From Lutibacter sp. A80 (GTDB taxonomy: Bacteria; Bacteroidota; Bacteroidia; Flavobacteriales; Flavobacteriaceae): DNA of 64,000 nt. Of the stretch, positions 16,139 to 24,586 are shown one piece after another (positions within the stretch are counted from its first letter, which is position 1; each line of letters starts with the position of its first letter). The DNA lies in contig NZ_CP092480.1 in assembly GCF_022429645.1 (NCBI RefSeq), positions 1,656,501-1,720,500 on the forward strand, read 5' to 3'. The notes below the pieces were generated by a model that did no database searches, was not told the origin of the DNA, and saw only the letters and a list, made by a program, of their open reading frames with translations. Made by a program: the position numbers and the translations under genes.

Positions 16139-17620
16139 ATGGATAATTACGGATTTCTATCAATTTTACCACCTATAATTGCAATTATACTTGCATTAAG
16201 AACAAAACAAGTTTACGTAGCATTACTTTTTGGAATATGGTCTTCATGGCTTATTATGAACGACTGGAATTTTATAAAAGGAACTATTGCAGCAATTGAA
16301 GGAATGGTGAACGTATTTAAATCTGAAGGTAACACCCGAACCATTATGTTTAGCGCACTTGTTGGTGCACTGCTACTATTTATTCAATACTCTAGAGGGG
16401 TTGAAGGTTTTATTAATAAAATTAATATCTTAATTAATTATTTTGAAAAAAAACAAAAAGGTTACAGCAGGGTAATTGTCCAAATTCTAGCTTTATTAAC
16501 AGGGATTATTCTTTTTGTTGAAACAAGCATTAGTTCCTTAACTGTAGGTACACTTTATAGACCTATTTTTGATAAGTTAAAAATTTCTAGAGAAAAATTA
16601 GCTTATATAGCCGATTCTAGCTCTGCTCCTTCATCAATTATAATACCTTTTAATGCTTGGGGAGCTTTTATTATGGGCTTGCTAATTACGCAAGGTATAG
16701 ACCAACCTTTTTCGGTACTTCTATCTTCAATTAAATACAATTTTTATCCTTTTATTGCTATAGCAATTGTATTTATTTTGATTATTTCTAAAAAAGATTT
16801 TGGTCCTATGGCTAAAGCCGAAAAAAGAACTAAAGAAACAGGAAAGGTTTTAAATGAAAATTCTAAACCTATGATTTCTGAAACAATAACTTCTTTTGAA
16901 CCTAAAAAAGGCATTAAAGCTAAAGCATACAATATGGTTATTCCATTATTTACTATGGTAATTATGATGCCTTTAAACCTAGCCTATACCGGTTGGAATA
17001 AAGTTGAAGAATACTCATCATTTTCTAATCATTTGTCTCAAGCTATAGGAGAAGGTTCTGGTTCTTCATCTGTATTATATGCTGTTATAACAGCTATACT
17101 TGTTGCTATAATTTCATACAAAATACAAGGTATTATGAAAGTTGAAGAAATGGTTGATTTAACATTAAAAGGAATTAGCGAATTAATGCCTCTTGCCTTA
17201 TTAATGCTTTTTGCTTTTGCTATTAGTGATGCTTGTAATCAACTTGGCACAGGCCAATTTATAGCTAACTGGTCTAAAGAATGGTTATCTCCAGAATTTT
17301 TACCTGCAATTGTTTTTATTATTAGTTCGTTTATAGCTTTTTCAACTGGAACTTCTTGGGGTACTTTTGCAATTATGATCGCTATTGCAATTCCAATGGC
17401 TACTATTCACGAAGCAAACATAGGTCTTGTAATTGCTGCAACTTTAGGAGGTGGTGTTTTTGGAGATCATTGTTCTCCTATTTCCGACACTACAATAATT
17501 TCATCTATGTCATCAGCTACCGACCATATAGACCACGTTAAAACACAATTACCATACGCCTTAGTTGGAGGAGCAATTACCACACTTATATATTTAATTA
17601 TGGGTTTGTACTTTAATTAA
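16139..17620 (+). CDS. NhaC family Na+/H+ antiporter-type transporter
   Basis: A 493-residue integral membrane protein with ten or more helices. Family features: FVETSISSLTVGTLYRP, YIADSSSAPSSIIIPFNAWG and ALLMLFAFAISDACNQLGTGQFI, FSTGTSWGTFAIM and GGGVFGDHCSPISDTTIISS, which is the conserved NhaC core. NhaC members exchange Na+ for H+, though some carry malate/lactate or amino acids. A cytosolic loop at residues 225-260 is poorly conserved. It lies 30 bases upstream of the PBP4-like gene and could be co-transcribed with it, so a link to wall metabolism is possible but unproven. Confidence 0.88.
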   Translation: MDNYGFLSILPPIIAIILALRTKQVYVALLFGIWSSWLIMNDWNFIKGTIAAIEGMVNVFKSEGNTRTIMFSALVGALLLFIQYSRGVEGFINKINILINYFEKKQKGYSRVIVQILALLTGIILFVETSISSLTVGTLYRPIFDKLKISREKLAYIADSSSAPSSIIIPFNAWGAFIMGLLITQGIDQPFSVLLSSIKYNFYPFIAIAIVFILIISKKDFGPMAKAEKRTKETGKVLNENSKPMISETITSFEPKKGIKAKAYNMVIPLFTMVIMMPLNLAYTGWNKVEEYSSFSNHLSQAIGEGSGSSSVLYAVITAILVAIISYKIQGIMKVEEMVDLTLKGISELMPLALLMLFAFAISDACNQLGTGQFIANWSKEWLSPEFLPAIVFIISSFIAFSTGTSWGTFAIMIAIAIPMATIHEANIGLVIAATLGGGVFGDHCSPISDTTIISSMSSATDHIDHVKTQLPYALVGGAITTLIYLIMGLYFN

Positions 17621-17650
17621 GTATTATTATTTTTAATTAAAATTGCAGAT

Positions 17651-18916
17651 ATGTCAAAACTAAAACTTATTTGTTTAGCTTTTATATTTATTTTTATAGG
17701 ATGTAAATCTTCCCGAGTATCAAAAAAAATATCTAGACAACTTGATAGTGACTTTTTTAACAACCAATTTACAGGGTTATTGGTCTACAACCCGGCAGCA
17801 GATAAAACTATATACAATTATAATGAAGATAAATACTTTACACCTGCCAGTAATACCAAAATTTTTACACTTTATACTGCCTTGCAGTATTTACCAAATA
17901 GAATACCTTCATTTAAATATACTATTGAAAAAGATACGTTAAACGTATTAGGCACAGGAGATCCAACATTTTTACACCCATATTTTAAAGATAGTACTGC
18001 TTTAAAAATGTTTAGTAATTATGAAAAAATAAATCTAATTATCGATAATTTAGAAGATAAAAAGTATGGTCCGGGATGGGCTTGGGAAGATTATGACACT
18101 TATTTTAGCCCAGAAAAAAGTAACTTTCCAATGTACGGAAATGTAATAACTATTAATTATGACACTGAACTAAAAACTAGTCCAGAAGCGTTAAAAGATA
18201 GTGTTTACCTAAAACCTTCTGGCTTTAAAAGAGCATATAATTCTAATCAGTTTTATTACCAACCTAATCCGAGTAAAACAAAAGAAATACCAATGGTAAT
18301 AGATTCGTTAATAATTAAAAAGTTATGGAATCATCTTTTACCTAATAAAGTTCATTTAACCACAAATTCATCCATAAAAATGAAACATACGGCTTATGGA
18401 ATTGAGACTGACTCGCTATACAAACGTATGATGCATAAAAGTGATAATTTTTTAGCTGAACAAATACTTATATTAGCCTCTTCAACCTTATCTGACACTT
18501 TAAATTCTAGCTCCATAAGAAAAGAACTTCTTAAAAATAAATTGAGCGATTTAAAACAACAACCTCGATGGGTAGATGGCTCTGGACTAAGTCGGTATAA
18601 TTTATTTACACCAACATCATTTGTACAAGTTTTAACAAAGTTATATAATGAAATCCCTAAAAAACGCTTGCTGAATTTTTTCCCAGTTGGTGGTGAATTA
18701 GGAACTTTAAAAAATTGGTATGCAGGGAATCCAACGCCATATGTATATGCAAAATCAGGTTCTTTTGGCAACAATTATAGCTTAAGTGGCTATTTAATTA
18801 CAAAATCTAATAAAGTATTAATATTTAGCTTTATGAATAACCACTTTAAAACTTCAACAAATACGGTTAGACAAGAAATTCAGACTGTATTAGAATTACT
18901 AAGAGACAATTACTAA
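17651..18916 (+). CDS. dacB: D-alanyl-D-alanine carboxypeptidase/endopeptidase, PBP4-like (S13), lipoprotein
   Basis: A 421-residue periplasmic penicillin-binding protein that trims the terminal D-Ala or cuts cross-links. The lipoprotein signal ends at Cys18 (FIFIFIGC). Active-site motifs are SxxK (SNTK, Ser67-Lys70), SxN (SDN, 264-266) and KSG (368-370, the KTG equivalent). About 190 residues separate the first two, as in PBP4 where extra domains are inserted. Somewhat shorter than E. coli PBP4 and membrane-anchored by lipid. It opens the peptidoglycan-related block and is convergent with the M14 peptidase gene, 13 bases away. Confidence 0.9.
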   Translation: MSKLKLICLAFIFIFIGCKSSRVSKKISRQLDSDFFNNQFTGLLVYNPAADKTIYNYNEDKYFTPASNTKIFTLYTALQYLPNRIPSFKYTIEKDTLNVLGTGDPTFLHPYFKDSTALKMFSNYEKINLIIDNLEDKKYGPGWAWEDYDTYFSPEKSNFPMYGNVITINYDTELKTSPEALKDSVYLKPSGFKRAYNSNQFYYQPNPSKTKEIPMVIDSLIIKKLWNHLLPNKVHLTTNSSIKMKHTAYGIETDSLYKRMMHKSDNFLAEQILILASSTLSDTLNSSSIRKELLKNKLSDLKQQPRWVDGSGLSRYNLFTPTSFVQVLTKLYNEIPKKRLLNFFPVGGELGTLKNWYAGNPTPYVYAKSGSFGNNYSLSGYLITKSNKVLIFSFMNNHFKTSTNTVRQEIQTVLELLRDNY

Positions 18917-18929
18917 TTTAAAAAATGAG

Positions 18930-20393
18930 TTATTTATAAATAAGAGCATTTCTAAAATTAGTTTTGGAATTATCTAGGTTAATTAAAAAACCATTAATAA
19001 TTGCATACTTTATTTCCCCTTTCTTTTTTAACAAAAATGTAGCATTTACACCTACTTTAATTTTTAATTTAGGAGCTTCAAAAACTGGATTAACCAAATG
19101 AATTGGCTTATTTATAAACCTGCTATTTTCAGGTAAATTTTCAACTTTCACATAAGTATAACCATCTTTTAAAAGTTTATAAATATCTAAATCTTCAATC
19201 TCTTTTATAGCTTTAAAAACTTTTGGATATGTTTTTCCAGCTTCAATACTATAATTTTCAGCATCTAATGTTTCATAACCAAAAAATGTAGATAAATCTC
19301 CCTGATCTGCTACACGGCCAACATTATAATAGCTTGAATGATCTTCATTATCAACCTCTGCCCTATTAATTCCAATATCAATAATGTAATCTTTCCCTAA
19401 TAAATTATATGTTACTGCTTGAATTTTTAAATCGAATAATTTTCGATCATTTTGAGGTATTTTTTCATAATCTTCAATTGAAATATTATGATAACTACCA
19501 TTAGCAATGGTATAAATTGCTGATAAAATAGACACATAATTTAACTTTCTAATTTCCTGTTTTTCTATGTCGTTTTTATACCCACCAGATTCAATTAAAA
19601 TAGCACTTGTACCCCATTTTTGTATATTATCCCCAAAAGCTCTCGGTTCAAAATCATCGTTGTATCTACCTACTTGACCTGGAGCATATTTTTGAATAAC
19701 CGAATTCATAAAAACAATAATTTTCATAGCATTAGCTCGAACATTATTAATATCTTTTTCGTAATTATATGCAGGAGCTAAATAAGAAATAGTTGCTGTT
19801 TTATCTGTACGTTCCGCATTGTAATAAATACTTTGATCGTGTAAATTAAAACCAAAATCAGCATCAAGACTGTCCCTTATTTTTTTTAAAACCTGCCCTT
19901 CAGGAGACTGCAATCGTAAAGCATCTCTATTAATATCAATACCCAAAGCATTTCTTCTGGTATAAATTTCAGCACCATCAGGATTTAACATCGGTAAAAA
20001 ATGAAGTGTTAAATTACTTAGAAGTTCTTTTTTTTCTTCAGAAAAATCATCACTATCAATAAAATTAAAAATATCAAAAATAGCTTGAGTTGCAGTAGGT
20101 TCATCTCCATGCATTTGAGACCATAAAAACACAGTTGTTTTTCCTGTACCAATGCTTATTAAATTTAAATCTCTTCCTTCTATAGATTCTCCAACTTTTT
20201 TTACGGTATATTTAGAATCTTTCTTTAGCTTGTTAACTAATGGCTGTATATTGTTATACTTTATTCTTCTGTGAGTTAAACTAGATTCTTTATAGCTATG
20301 GTAAGTATTATACAAATTTGAAGTAAAATCTATATTTTGACTAAAAACAACACTAAAAAAAAGCATTGCTAAACTGTTAAAAATTAATTTCAT
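18930..20393 (-). CDS. M14 family zinc carboxypeptidase, exported
   Basis: A 487-residue secreted metallopeptidase. A cleavable signal peptide (FNSLAMLFFSVVFSQ) is followed by an M14 catalytic domain: zinc ligands in MHGDEP (His95, Glu98) and NLHDQ (His185), GIDINRD, and the catalytic Glu in LIESGGY. A beta-rich C-terminal part of about 170 residues follows and is typical of Bacteroidota homologues. M14 members include digestive carboxypeptidases and gamma-D-glutamyl-diaminopimelate peptidases; the position among wall enzymes favours the latter kind of substrate, but that is inference only. Confidence 0.87.
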   Translation of the reverse strand: MKLIFNSLAMLFFSVVFSQNIDFTSNLYNTYHSYKESSLTHRRIKYNNIQPLVNKLKKDSKYTVKKVGESIEGRDLNLISIGTGKTTVFLWSQMHGDEPTATQAIFDIFNFIDSDDFSEEKKELLSNLTLHFLPMLNPDGAEIYTRRNALGIDINRDALRLQSPEGQVLKKIRDSLDADFGFNLHDQSIYYNAERTDKTATISYLAPAYNYEKDINNVRANAMKIIVFMNSVIQKYAPGQVGRYNDDFEPRAFGDNIQKWGTSAILIESGGYKNDIEKQEIRKLNYVSILSAIYTIANGSYHNISIEDYEKIPQNDRKLFDLKIQAVTYNLLGKDYIIDIGINRAEVDNEDHSSYYNVGRVADQGDLSTFFGYETLDAENYSIEAGKTYPKVFKAIKEIEDLDIYKLLKDGYTYVKVENLPENSRFINKPIHLVNPVFEAPKLKIKVGVNATFLLKKKGEIKYAIINGFLINLDNSKTNFRNALIYK

Positions 20394-20782
20394 AAGAATT
20401 TATTAGAATTTTAATTAATATTTTTAATACTTATTTTACCCAAAGTTAAATATCTTATTTAACGCAAAATAACAACTGCTATAAGATGGTTTGCTATCAA
20501 AAATAAAACAATTTTACTACAATATAGTTTAACCAATCATAAATTATATAAAGTTTAAAAAATCCTTGATTTAATAGGACATTTTTCAACTTTTGCATTA
20601 GAAATTCAAATGAAAAATCAGTATATTTACGTTAACATTTTTCAACTTTTGAAATGCGTTAACTAAAAAATATTCCTTTTAAAATAATTAACCACAAGCA
20701 TTAAATCCACATCTAGCTTAATTACTAAAAGTCGTAAAAGCTACATTAAATTATAAGCATAAAAAAATAACATATAGTAATC
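20394..20782. repeat. 389-base intergenic region with a 17-base direct repeat
   Basis: The region separates the divergent M14 and S66 genes. acatttttcaacttttg occurs at 20579-20595 and again at 20635-20651, 56 bases apart. Each copy ends in AACTTTTG, one base from the -7 consensus TAnnTTTG, so the repeats may be two alternative promoters or regulator sites. Nothing else was recognised. Confidence 0.5.
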
Positions 20783-21805
20783 ATGAAACATTTATCATAT
20801 TGCATTTTAATTACCCTTTTTATAAATATTGGCTGTAAATCGACTCAGCAAACAGCTACAGAATTTAGTAAAACACCCCTAACTAAAACCTTAATAAAAC
20901 CTCCATATTTAAAAGCTGGAGACTCCGTTGTTATACTTTCTCCTGCAGGTATATTATTAAACAAACAAGCTCAGATTGAACAAGCAAAGAAATTACTGAA
21001 AAGTTGGGGATTAAATCCTATTTTAGGTGAAAACATTTTCAACCAAAACAATCAATTTGCTGGTACAGATCAAGAACGCACCTCAGATTTCCAAAAAGCT
21101 TTGGACAATAAAAACATTAAAGCTATTTGGTGCTCAAGAGGTGGTTATGGTTCTGTAAGGGTTTTAGATCAGCTAGATTATACCACATTTATTAAACACC
21201 CTAAATGGGTTATTGGTTACTCGGATATCACTGCTTTTCATAATCAAATTCATAATTTAGGGTTTGAAACCATACATGGAATAATGGGTATTAGTTTAGA
21301 CAAAAACCTTGAATATTTAGAAGAAAATAAAAATTCATTAAAAAACGCGCTATTCGGCAATCAACTTTCTTATACTATAGACTCTTCTAATTATAATAAA
21401 TTAGGAGAAGCAACAGGGCAACTTGTTGGTGGTAATCTAACACTTTTACATACAATGTTAGGTTCAAAAACAAGTATTGACACAACTAATAAAATTTTAT
21501 TTTTTGAAGAAATTGGAGAATATGCATATCATATAGATCGTATGTTACAAAGTTTAAAACGTGCCGGTTATTTTGAAAACTGTAAAGGTATAGTTGTTGG
21601 CGATTTTAGCAATGTTAAAAAAAATAGCACACCTTGGGGCTCTTCAATTGAACAACTTATTTTAGACGTTGTTGAAGAATATAACATACCCGTACTTTTT
21701 AATTTCCCTGCCGGTCACGAAGAAAAAAACCTAGCGCTTATTTTAGGAAGAACCGTTGAACTAAAAGTTAAAAAAGAAAAATCAACTCTGTTATTTAAAA
21801 ACTAA
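20783..21805 (+). CDS. L,D-carboxypeptidase (S66, LdcA/MccF family), lipoprotein
   Basis: Cuts the L-Lys/meso-Dap-D-Ala bond of tetrapeptide muropeptides in known LdcA members. The protein has 340 residues. It has a lipoprotein signal (Cys18 in LFINIGCKS), unlike cytosolic E. coli LdcA, so it should act in the envelope. The nucleophile elbow is GYSDIT (Ser147); the Glu and His of the triad are in LFFEEIGEYAYHIDRML and NFPAGHEEKN. WCSRGGYGSVRVLDQLD is a further family hallmark. First gene of a four-gene run with the dipeptide epimerase four bases downstream. MccF-type self-immunity enzymes share this fold, but the neighbours favour muropeptide processing. Confidence 0.9.
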   Translation: MKHLSYCILITLFINIGCKSTQQTATEFSKTPLTKTLIKPPYLKAGDSVVILSPAGILLNKQAQIEQAKKLLKSWGLNPILGENIFNQNNQFAGTDQERTSDFQKALDNKNIKAIWCSRGGYGSVRVLDQLDYTTFIKHPKWVIGYSDITAFHNQIHNLGFETIHGIMGISLDKNLEYLEENKNSLKNALFGNQLSYTIDSSNYNKLGEATGQLVGGNLTLLHTMLGSKTSIDTTNKILFFEEIGEYAYHIDRMLQSLKRAGYFENCKGIVVGDFSNVKKNSTPWGSSIEQLILDVVEEYNIPVLFNFPAGHEEKNLALILGRTVELKVKKEKSTLLFKN

Positions 21806-21809
21806 TACA

Positions 21810-22823
21810 ATGCACTTAACGCTAAAATCCTACAATTTAAAATTACGTCATACTTTTACCATTTCAAGAGAATCTTACAATATACAACCAAGTCTTATAG
21901 TTGAATTAAAAGATGGCGATTTTACTGGTTATGGCGAAGCTACTTCAAATCCATATTACAATATTACAATTGAAAAAATGATTGAAGACTTAACAGCTTT
22001 AAAACCCTTAATTGAAGAGAGTTCTAATTTAACACCTGAAGCATTTTGGAATAAAATGTATCCACACCTAAAACATAATATGTTTGCTTTATGTGGTTTA
22101 GACTTAGCCTTTAACGATCTTTTTGCTCAAAAAAAAGGAAAAAAACTTTATGAATTATGGAACTATAACACCAATAATAATCCACTAACCGATTACACTA
22201 TTGGGATAGATTCAATTGAAAAAATGATTTCTAAAATGAAAGAAGTGCCTTGGCCTATCTATAAAATTAAACTCGGCACAAAAGAAGACATTAAAATAAT
22301 TGAAGCTTTAAGAAAACACACTAATGCTATTTTTAGAGTAGATGCTAACTGTGGATGGTCTGTTGAAGAAACCATATCCAACTCCTATAAATTAAAAGAG
22401 CTTGGTGTTGAGTTTATTGAACAACCTCTAAAAGCTGATGAATGGAACGATCATAAAGAAGTTTTTAAAAAATCCGTTTTACCAATAATTGCAGATGAAA
22501 GTTGTCAAATTGAAGAAGATGTTTTAAAGTGTCACAATCATTTTCATGGCGTAAATGTAAAACTAGTAAAATGTGGTGGTTTAACTTCTGCTAAAAGAAT
22601 GCTTATAAATGCTAAAAAACTAAATATGAAAACTATGGTAGGTTGTATGACAGAATCTTCTGTAGGAATTTCAGCAGTTGCACATTTATTACCTCTTTTA
22701 GACTATGTTGATATGGATGGTGCTATGCTACTTGCTGAAGATATTGCTACCGGAATTACCATTGAAAATGGAGTTATTAAATACAGTGATTTAAACGGAA
22801 CAGGAATTACTTTAATTAAATAA
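21810..22823 (+). CDS. Dipeptide epimerase (L-Ala-D/L-Glu epimerase type), copy 1
   Basis: An enolase-superfamily enzyme of 337 residues that racemises the alpha carbon of Glu in L-Ala-D-Glu so that the dipeptide can be hydrolysed by ordinary peptidases. Catalytic and metal residues are KIK (Lys152, Lys154), Asp178 (RVDANCGW), Glu204 (FIEQP) and Asp229 (IADES). The C-terminal MVGCMTESSVGISA is a dipeptide-epimerase signature. No signal peptide: cytosolic. A paralogue of identical length and colinear motifs lies at 37785-38798 in the MurNAc operon. Two bases separate it from the PLP-enzyme gene. Confidence 0.9.
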   Translation: MHLTLKSYNLKLRHTFTISRESYNIQPSLIVELKDGDFTGYGEATSNPYYNITIEKMIEDLTALKPLIEESSNLTPEAFWNKMYPHLKHNMFALCGLDLAFNDLFAQKKGKKLYELWNYNTNNNPLTDYTIGIDSIEKMISKMKEVPWPIYKIKLGTKEDIKIIEALRKHTNAIFRVDANCGWSVEETISNSYKLKELGVEFIEQPLKADEWNDHKEVFKKSVLPIIADESCQIEEDVLKCHNHFHGVNVKLVKCGGLTSAKRMLINAKKLNMKTMVGCMTESSVGISAVAHLLPLLDYVDMDGAMLLAEDIATGITIENGVIKYSDLNGTGITLIK

Positions 22824-22825
22824 CT

Positions 22826-23845
22826 ATGACTATTAACGAATTTCCAAACAGAGAAATCTCCATAAACAATGAAAAGTATCTATATTTTGGAGGCACTTCT
22901 TACCTTGGAATGGCTTCAAATAAAGAATTTCAAACCAATATTTTTGAGGGTTTAAAAAAATGGGGAACATTTTACGGAAGCTCTAGAAGCGCAAATATAA
23001 AACTAAGTATTTATAATGAAGCTGAAAGTTATTTTTCAAAATTTTTAGAAGCTGAAGCTAGTCTAACAATATCTTCGGGAACTTTAGCAGGTAAAATGGT
23101 TATAGATCACCTTTCTAAAAACAGTAAAAAATTCTTTCATTACCCCAAAACACATCCTGCTGTATTACACCCAAATAGCTTACCTTTATTTATAAATGAA
23201 AAAATAAATCCGCTACTACAAAATAATATTTCCGAAGATATTGTAATTACAACAGATGCCATTTTAGCTTTGGAAACAACTCCAACATCTTTTGATTTTT
23301 TAGACGCAATTTCACCTCATAAAAACACAACTTTAGTTGTTGATGAATCGCATAGTTTAGGTATTATTGGCACTGATGGAAAAGGTGTTTTCTCTTCGAT
23401 AAAGTCTGATAAAATACATCGAAAAATTTTAATCTCATCTCTCGGAAAAGCCTTAGGCCTTTCGGGAGGTATTATCGCTTCAGATAAAAATTTTGTTGAT
23501 GCTATTAGAAATCAAACATTATTTATTTCTTCATCTGGAGCAAATCCAGCTTATTTAGAAGCTTTTCTTAAGAGCAAACAACTTTATAAAAACCAACGAA
23601 CATTACTTTTTAATAATTTAGAATTTTTAGCGAGTATTTTAAATCAAAATGAAAGCTTTTACTTCAATAAAAATTACCCAGTAATTTATTCTACAAGTGA
23701 TATTTTACACGAAAAGTTATTGAAAAACAACATTGTTATTGCACGGTTTAAATATCCTACTTATGAGAATTTTATGAATAGAATTGTAATAACTGCCAAC
23801 CACACTAAAAGTGACTTAGAAAAATTAGCGAAAACAATAAATTAA
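22826..23845 (+). CDS. AONS/KBL-like PLP-dependent enzyme
   Basis: A 339-residue fold-type I PLP enzyme of the alpha-oxoamine synthase group (8-amino-7-oxononanoate synthase, 2-amino-3-ketobutyrate CoA ligase). The PLP lysine is Lys208 in SSLGKALGLSGG and the cofactor Asp/His are in VVDESHSLG (Asp173, His176). It is about 50 residues shorter than biotin-pathway BioF, lacking most of the N-terminal lid, and starts directly with YLYFGGTSYLGMAS. No biotin or threonine genes surround it; instead it is sandwiched between the epimerase and the amidase. A role on amino acids released from muropeptides is an inference; the reaction is not recognisable from sequence. Confidence 0.8.
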   Translation: MTINEFPNREISINNEKYLYFGGTSYLGMASNKEFQTNIFEGLKKWGTFYGSSRSANIKLSIYNEAESYFSKFLEAEASLTISSGTLAGKMVIDHLSKNSKKFFHYPKTHPAVLHPNSLPLFINEKINPLLQNNISEDIVITTDAILALETTPTSFDFLDAISPHKNTTLVVDESHSLGIIGTDGKGVFSSIKSDKIHRKILISSLGKALGLSGGIIASDKNFVDAIRNQTLFISSSGANPAYLEAFLKSKQLYKNQRTLLFNNLEFLASILNQNESFYFNKNYPVIYSTSDILHEKLLKNNIVIARFKYPTYENFMNRIVITANHTKSDLEKLAKTIN

Positions 23846-23855
23846 AATTATAAAA

Positions 23856-24512
23856 ATGAAACATTACTATTTACTTTTTACTGCAATGCTATTTCTTTCG
23901 TGTTCATCTAACATAGAAATAATAGATAAGCCTATTACATTTGATAAAGAAAGGGAAGCGCTAACACTTCAATACTTATTAGAAAGATATGGCATAGACA
24001 ATGGAACAACAGAAATTACTCCAAAAATGGTTGTTTTACATTGGACTTCAATTCCTACCTTAGAAAATACTTTTAAAGCTTTTGAAAAAAGCACAATAAC
24101 CAGTAGCAGACCAGAAATTAAAAGCTCTGGAAATTTAAATGTTTCTTCGCAATTTGTAGTAGATCAAGATGGAACAATTTACAGATTAATGCCAGAGACT
24201 AAAATGGCAAGACATGTAATTGGACTTAACCATTGTGCTATTGGAATAGAAAATGTTGGCGGAACAAAAGATACGCCATTAACTGATGCGCAATTAAAAT
24301 CTAATATTAAATTAGTAAACTATTTGGCTTCTAAATATGATATTGAATATGTAATTGGCCATTACGAATACACTAATTTTGTAGACCATGAACTTTGGTT
24401 AGAGAAAGATGACAATTACAGAACTGAAAAAATAGATCCAGGAAAAGAATTTGTAACCAATGTTAGAAAAGGCGTTAAAAATCTAAATTTAAAATCTGTT
24501 CCTAAAAAATAA
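23856..24512 (+). CDS. N-acetylmuramoyl-L-alanine amidase (Amidase_2), lipoprotein
   Basis: Zinc amidase that separates the stem peptide from MurNAc. The protein has 218 residues with lipoprotein Cys16 (AMLFLSCSS). Zinc ligands expected from the AmpD/PGRP fold are His62 (VVLHWTS), His169 (IGHYEYT) and Asp194 (KIDPGKEF). A middle segment with QFVVDQDGTIYRLMPET is the usual core. Envelope location distinguishes it from cytosolic AmpD. Last gene of the S66-epimerase-PLP-amidase run; a strong terminator follows. Confidence 0.92.
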   Translation: MKHYYLLFTAMLFLSCSSNIEIIDKPITFDKEREALTLQYLLERYGIDNGTTEITPKMVVLHWTSIPTLENTFKAFEKSTITSSRPEIKSSGNLNVSSQFVVDQDGTIYRLMPETKMARHVIGLNHCAIGIENVGGTKDTPLTDAQLKSNIKLVNYLASKYDIEYVIGHYEYTNFVDHELWLEKDDNYRTEKIDPGKEFVTNVRKGVKNLNLKSVPKK

Positions 24513-24529
24513 TTAACTCTATTAAAGAG

Positions 24530-24563
24530 AAAAACCGTCTAAAAATATTTTTAGACGGTTTTT
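24530..24563. terminator. Bidirectional intrinsic terminator
   Basis: Perfect 16-base arms AAAAACCGTCTAAAAA (24530-24545) and its complement (24548-24563), with T-tracts on both strands. It lies between the convergent amidase and susD genes and cleanly separates the two wall-related blocks. Confidence 0.92.
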
Positions 24564-24586
24564 TGTTAAATAAGTATTAATTCAAA

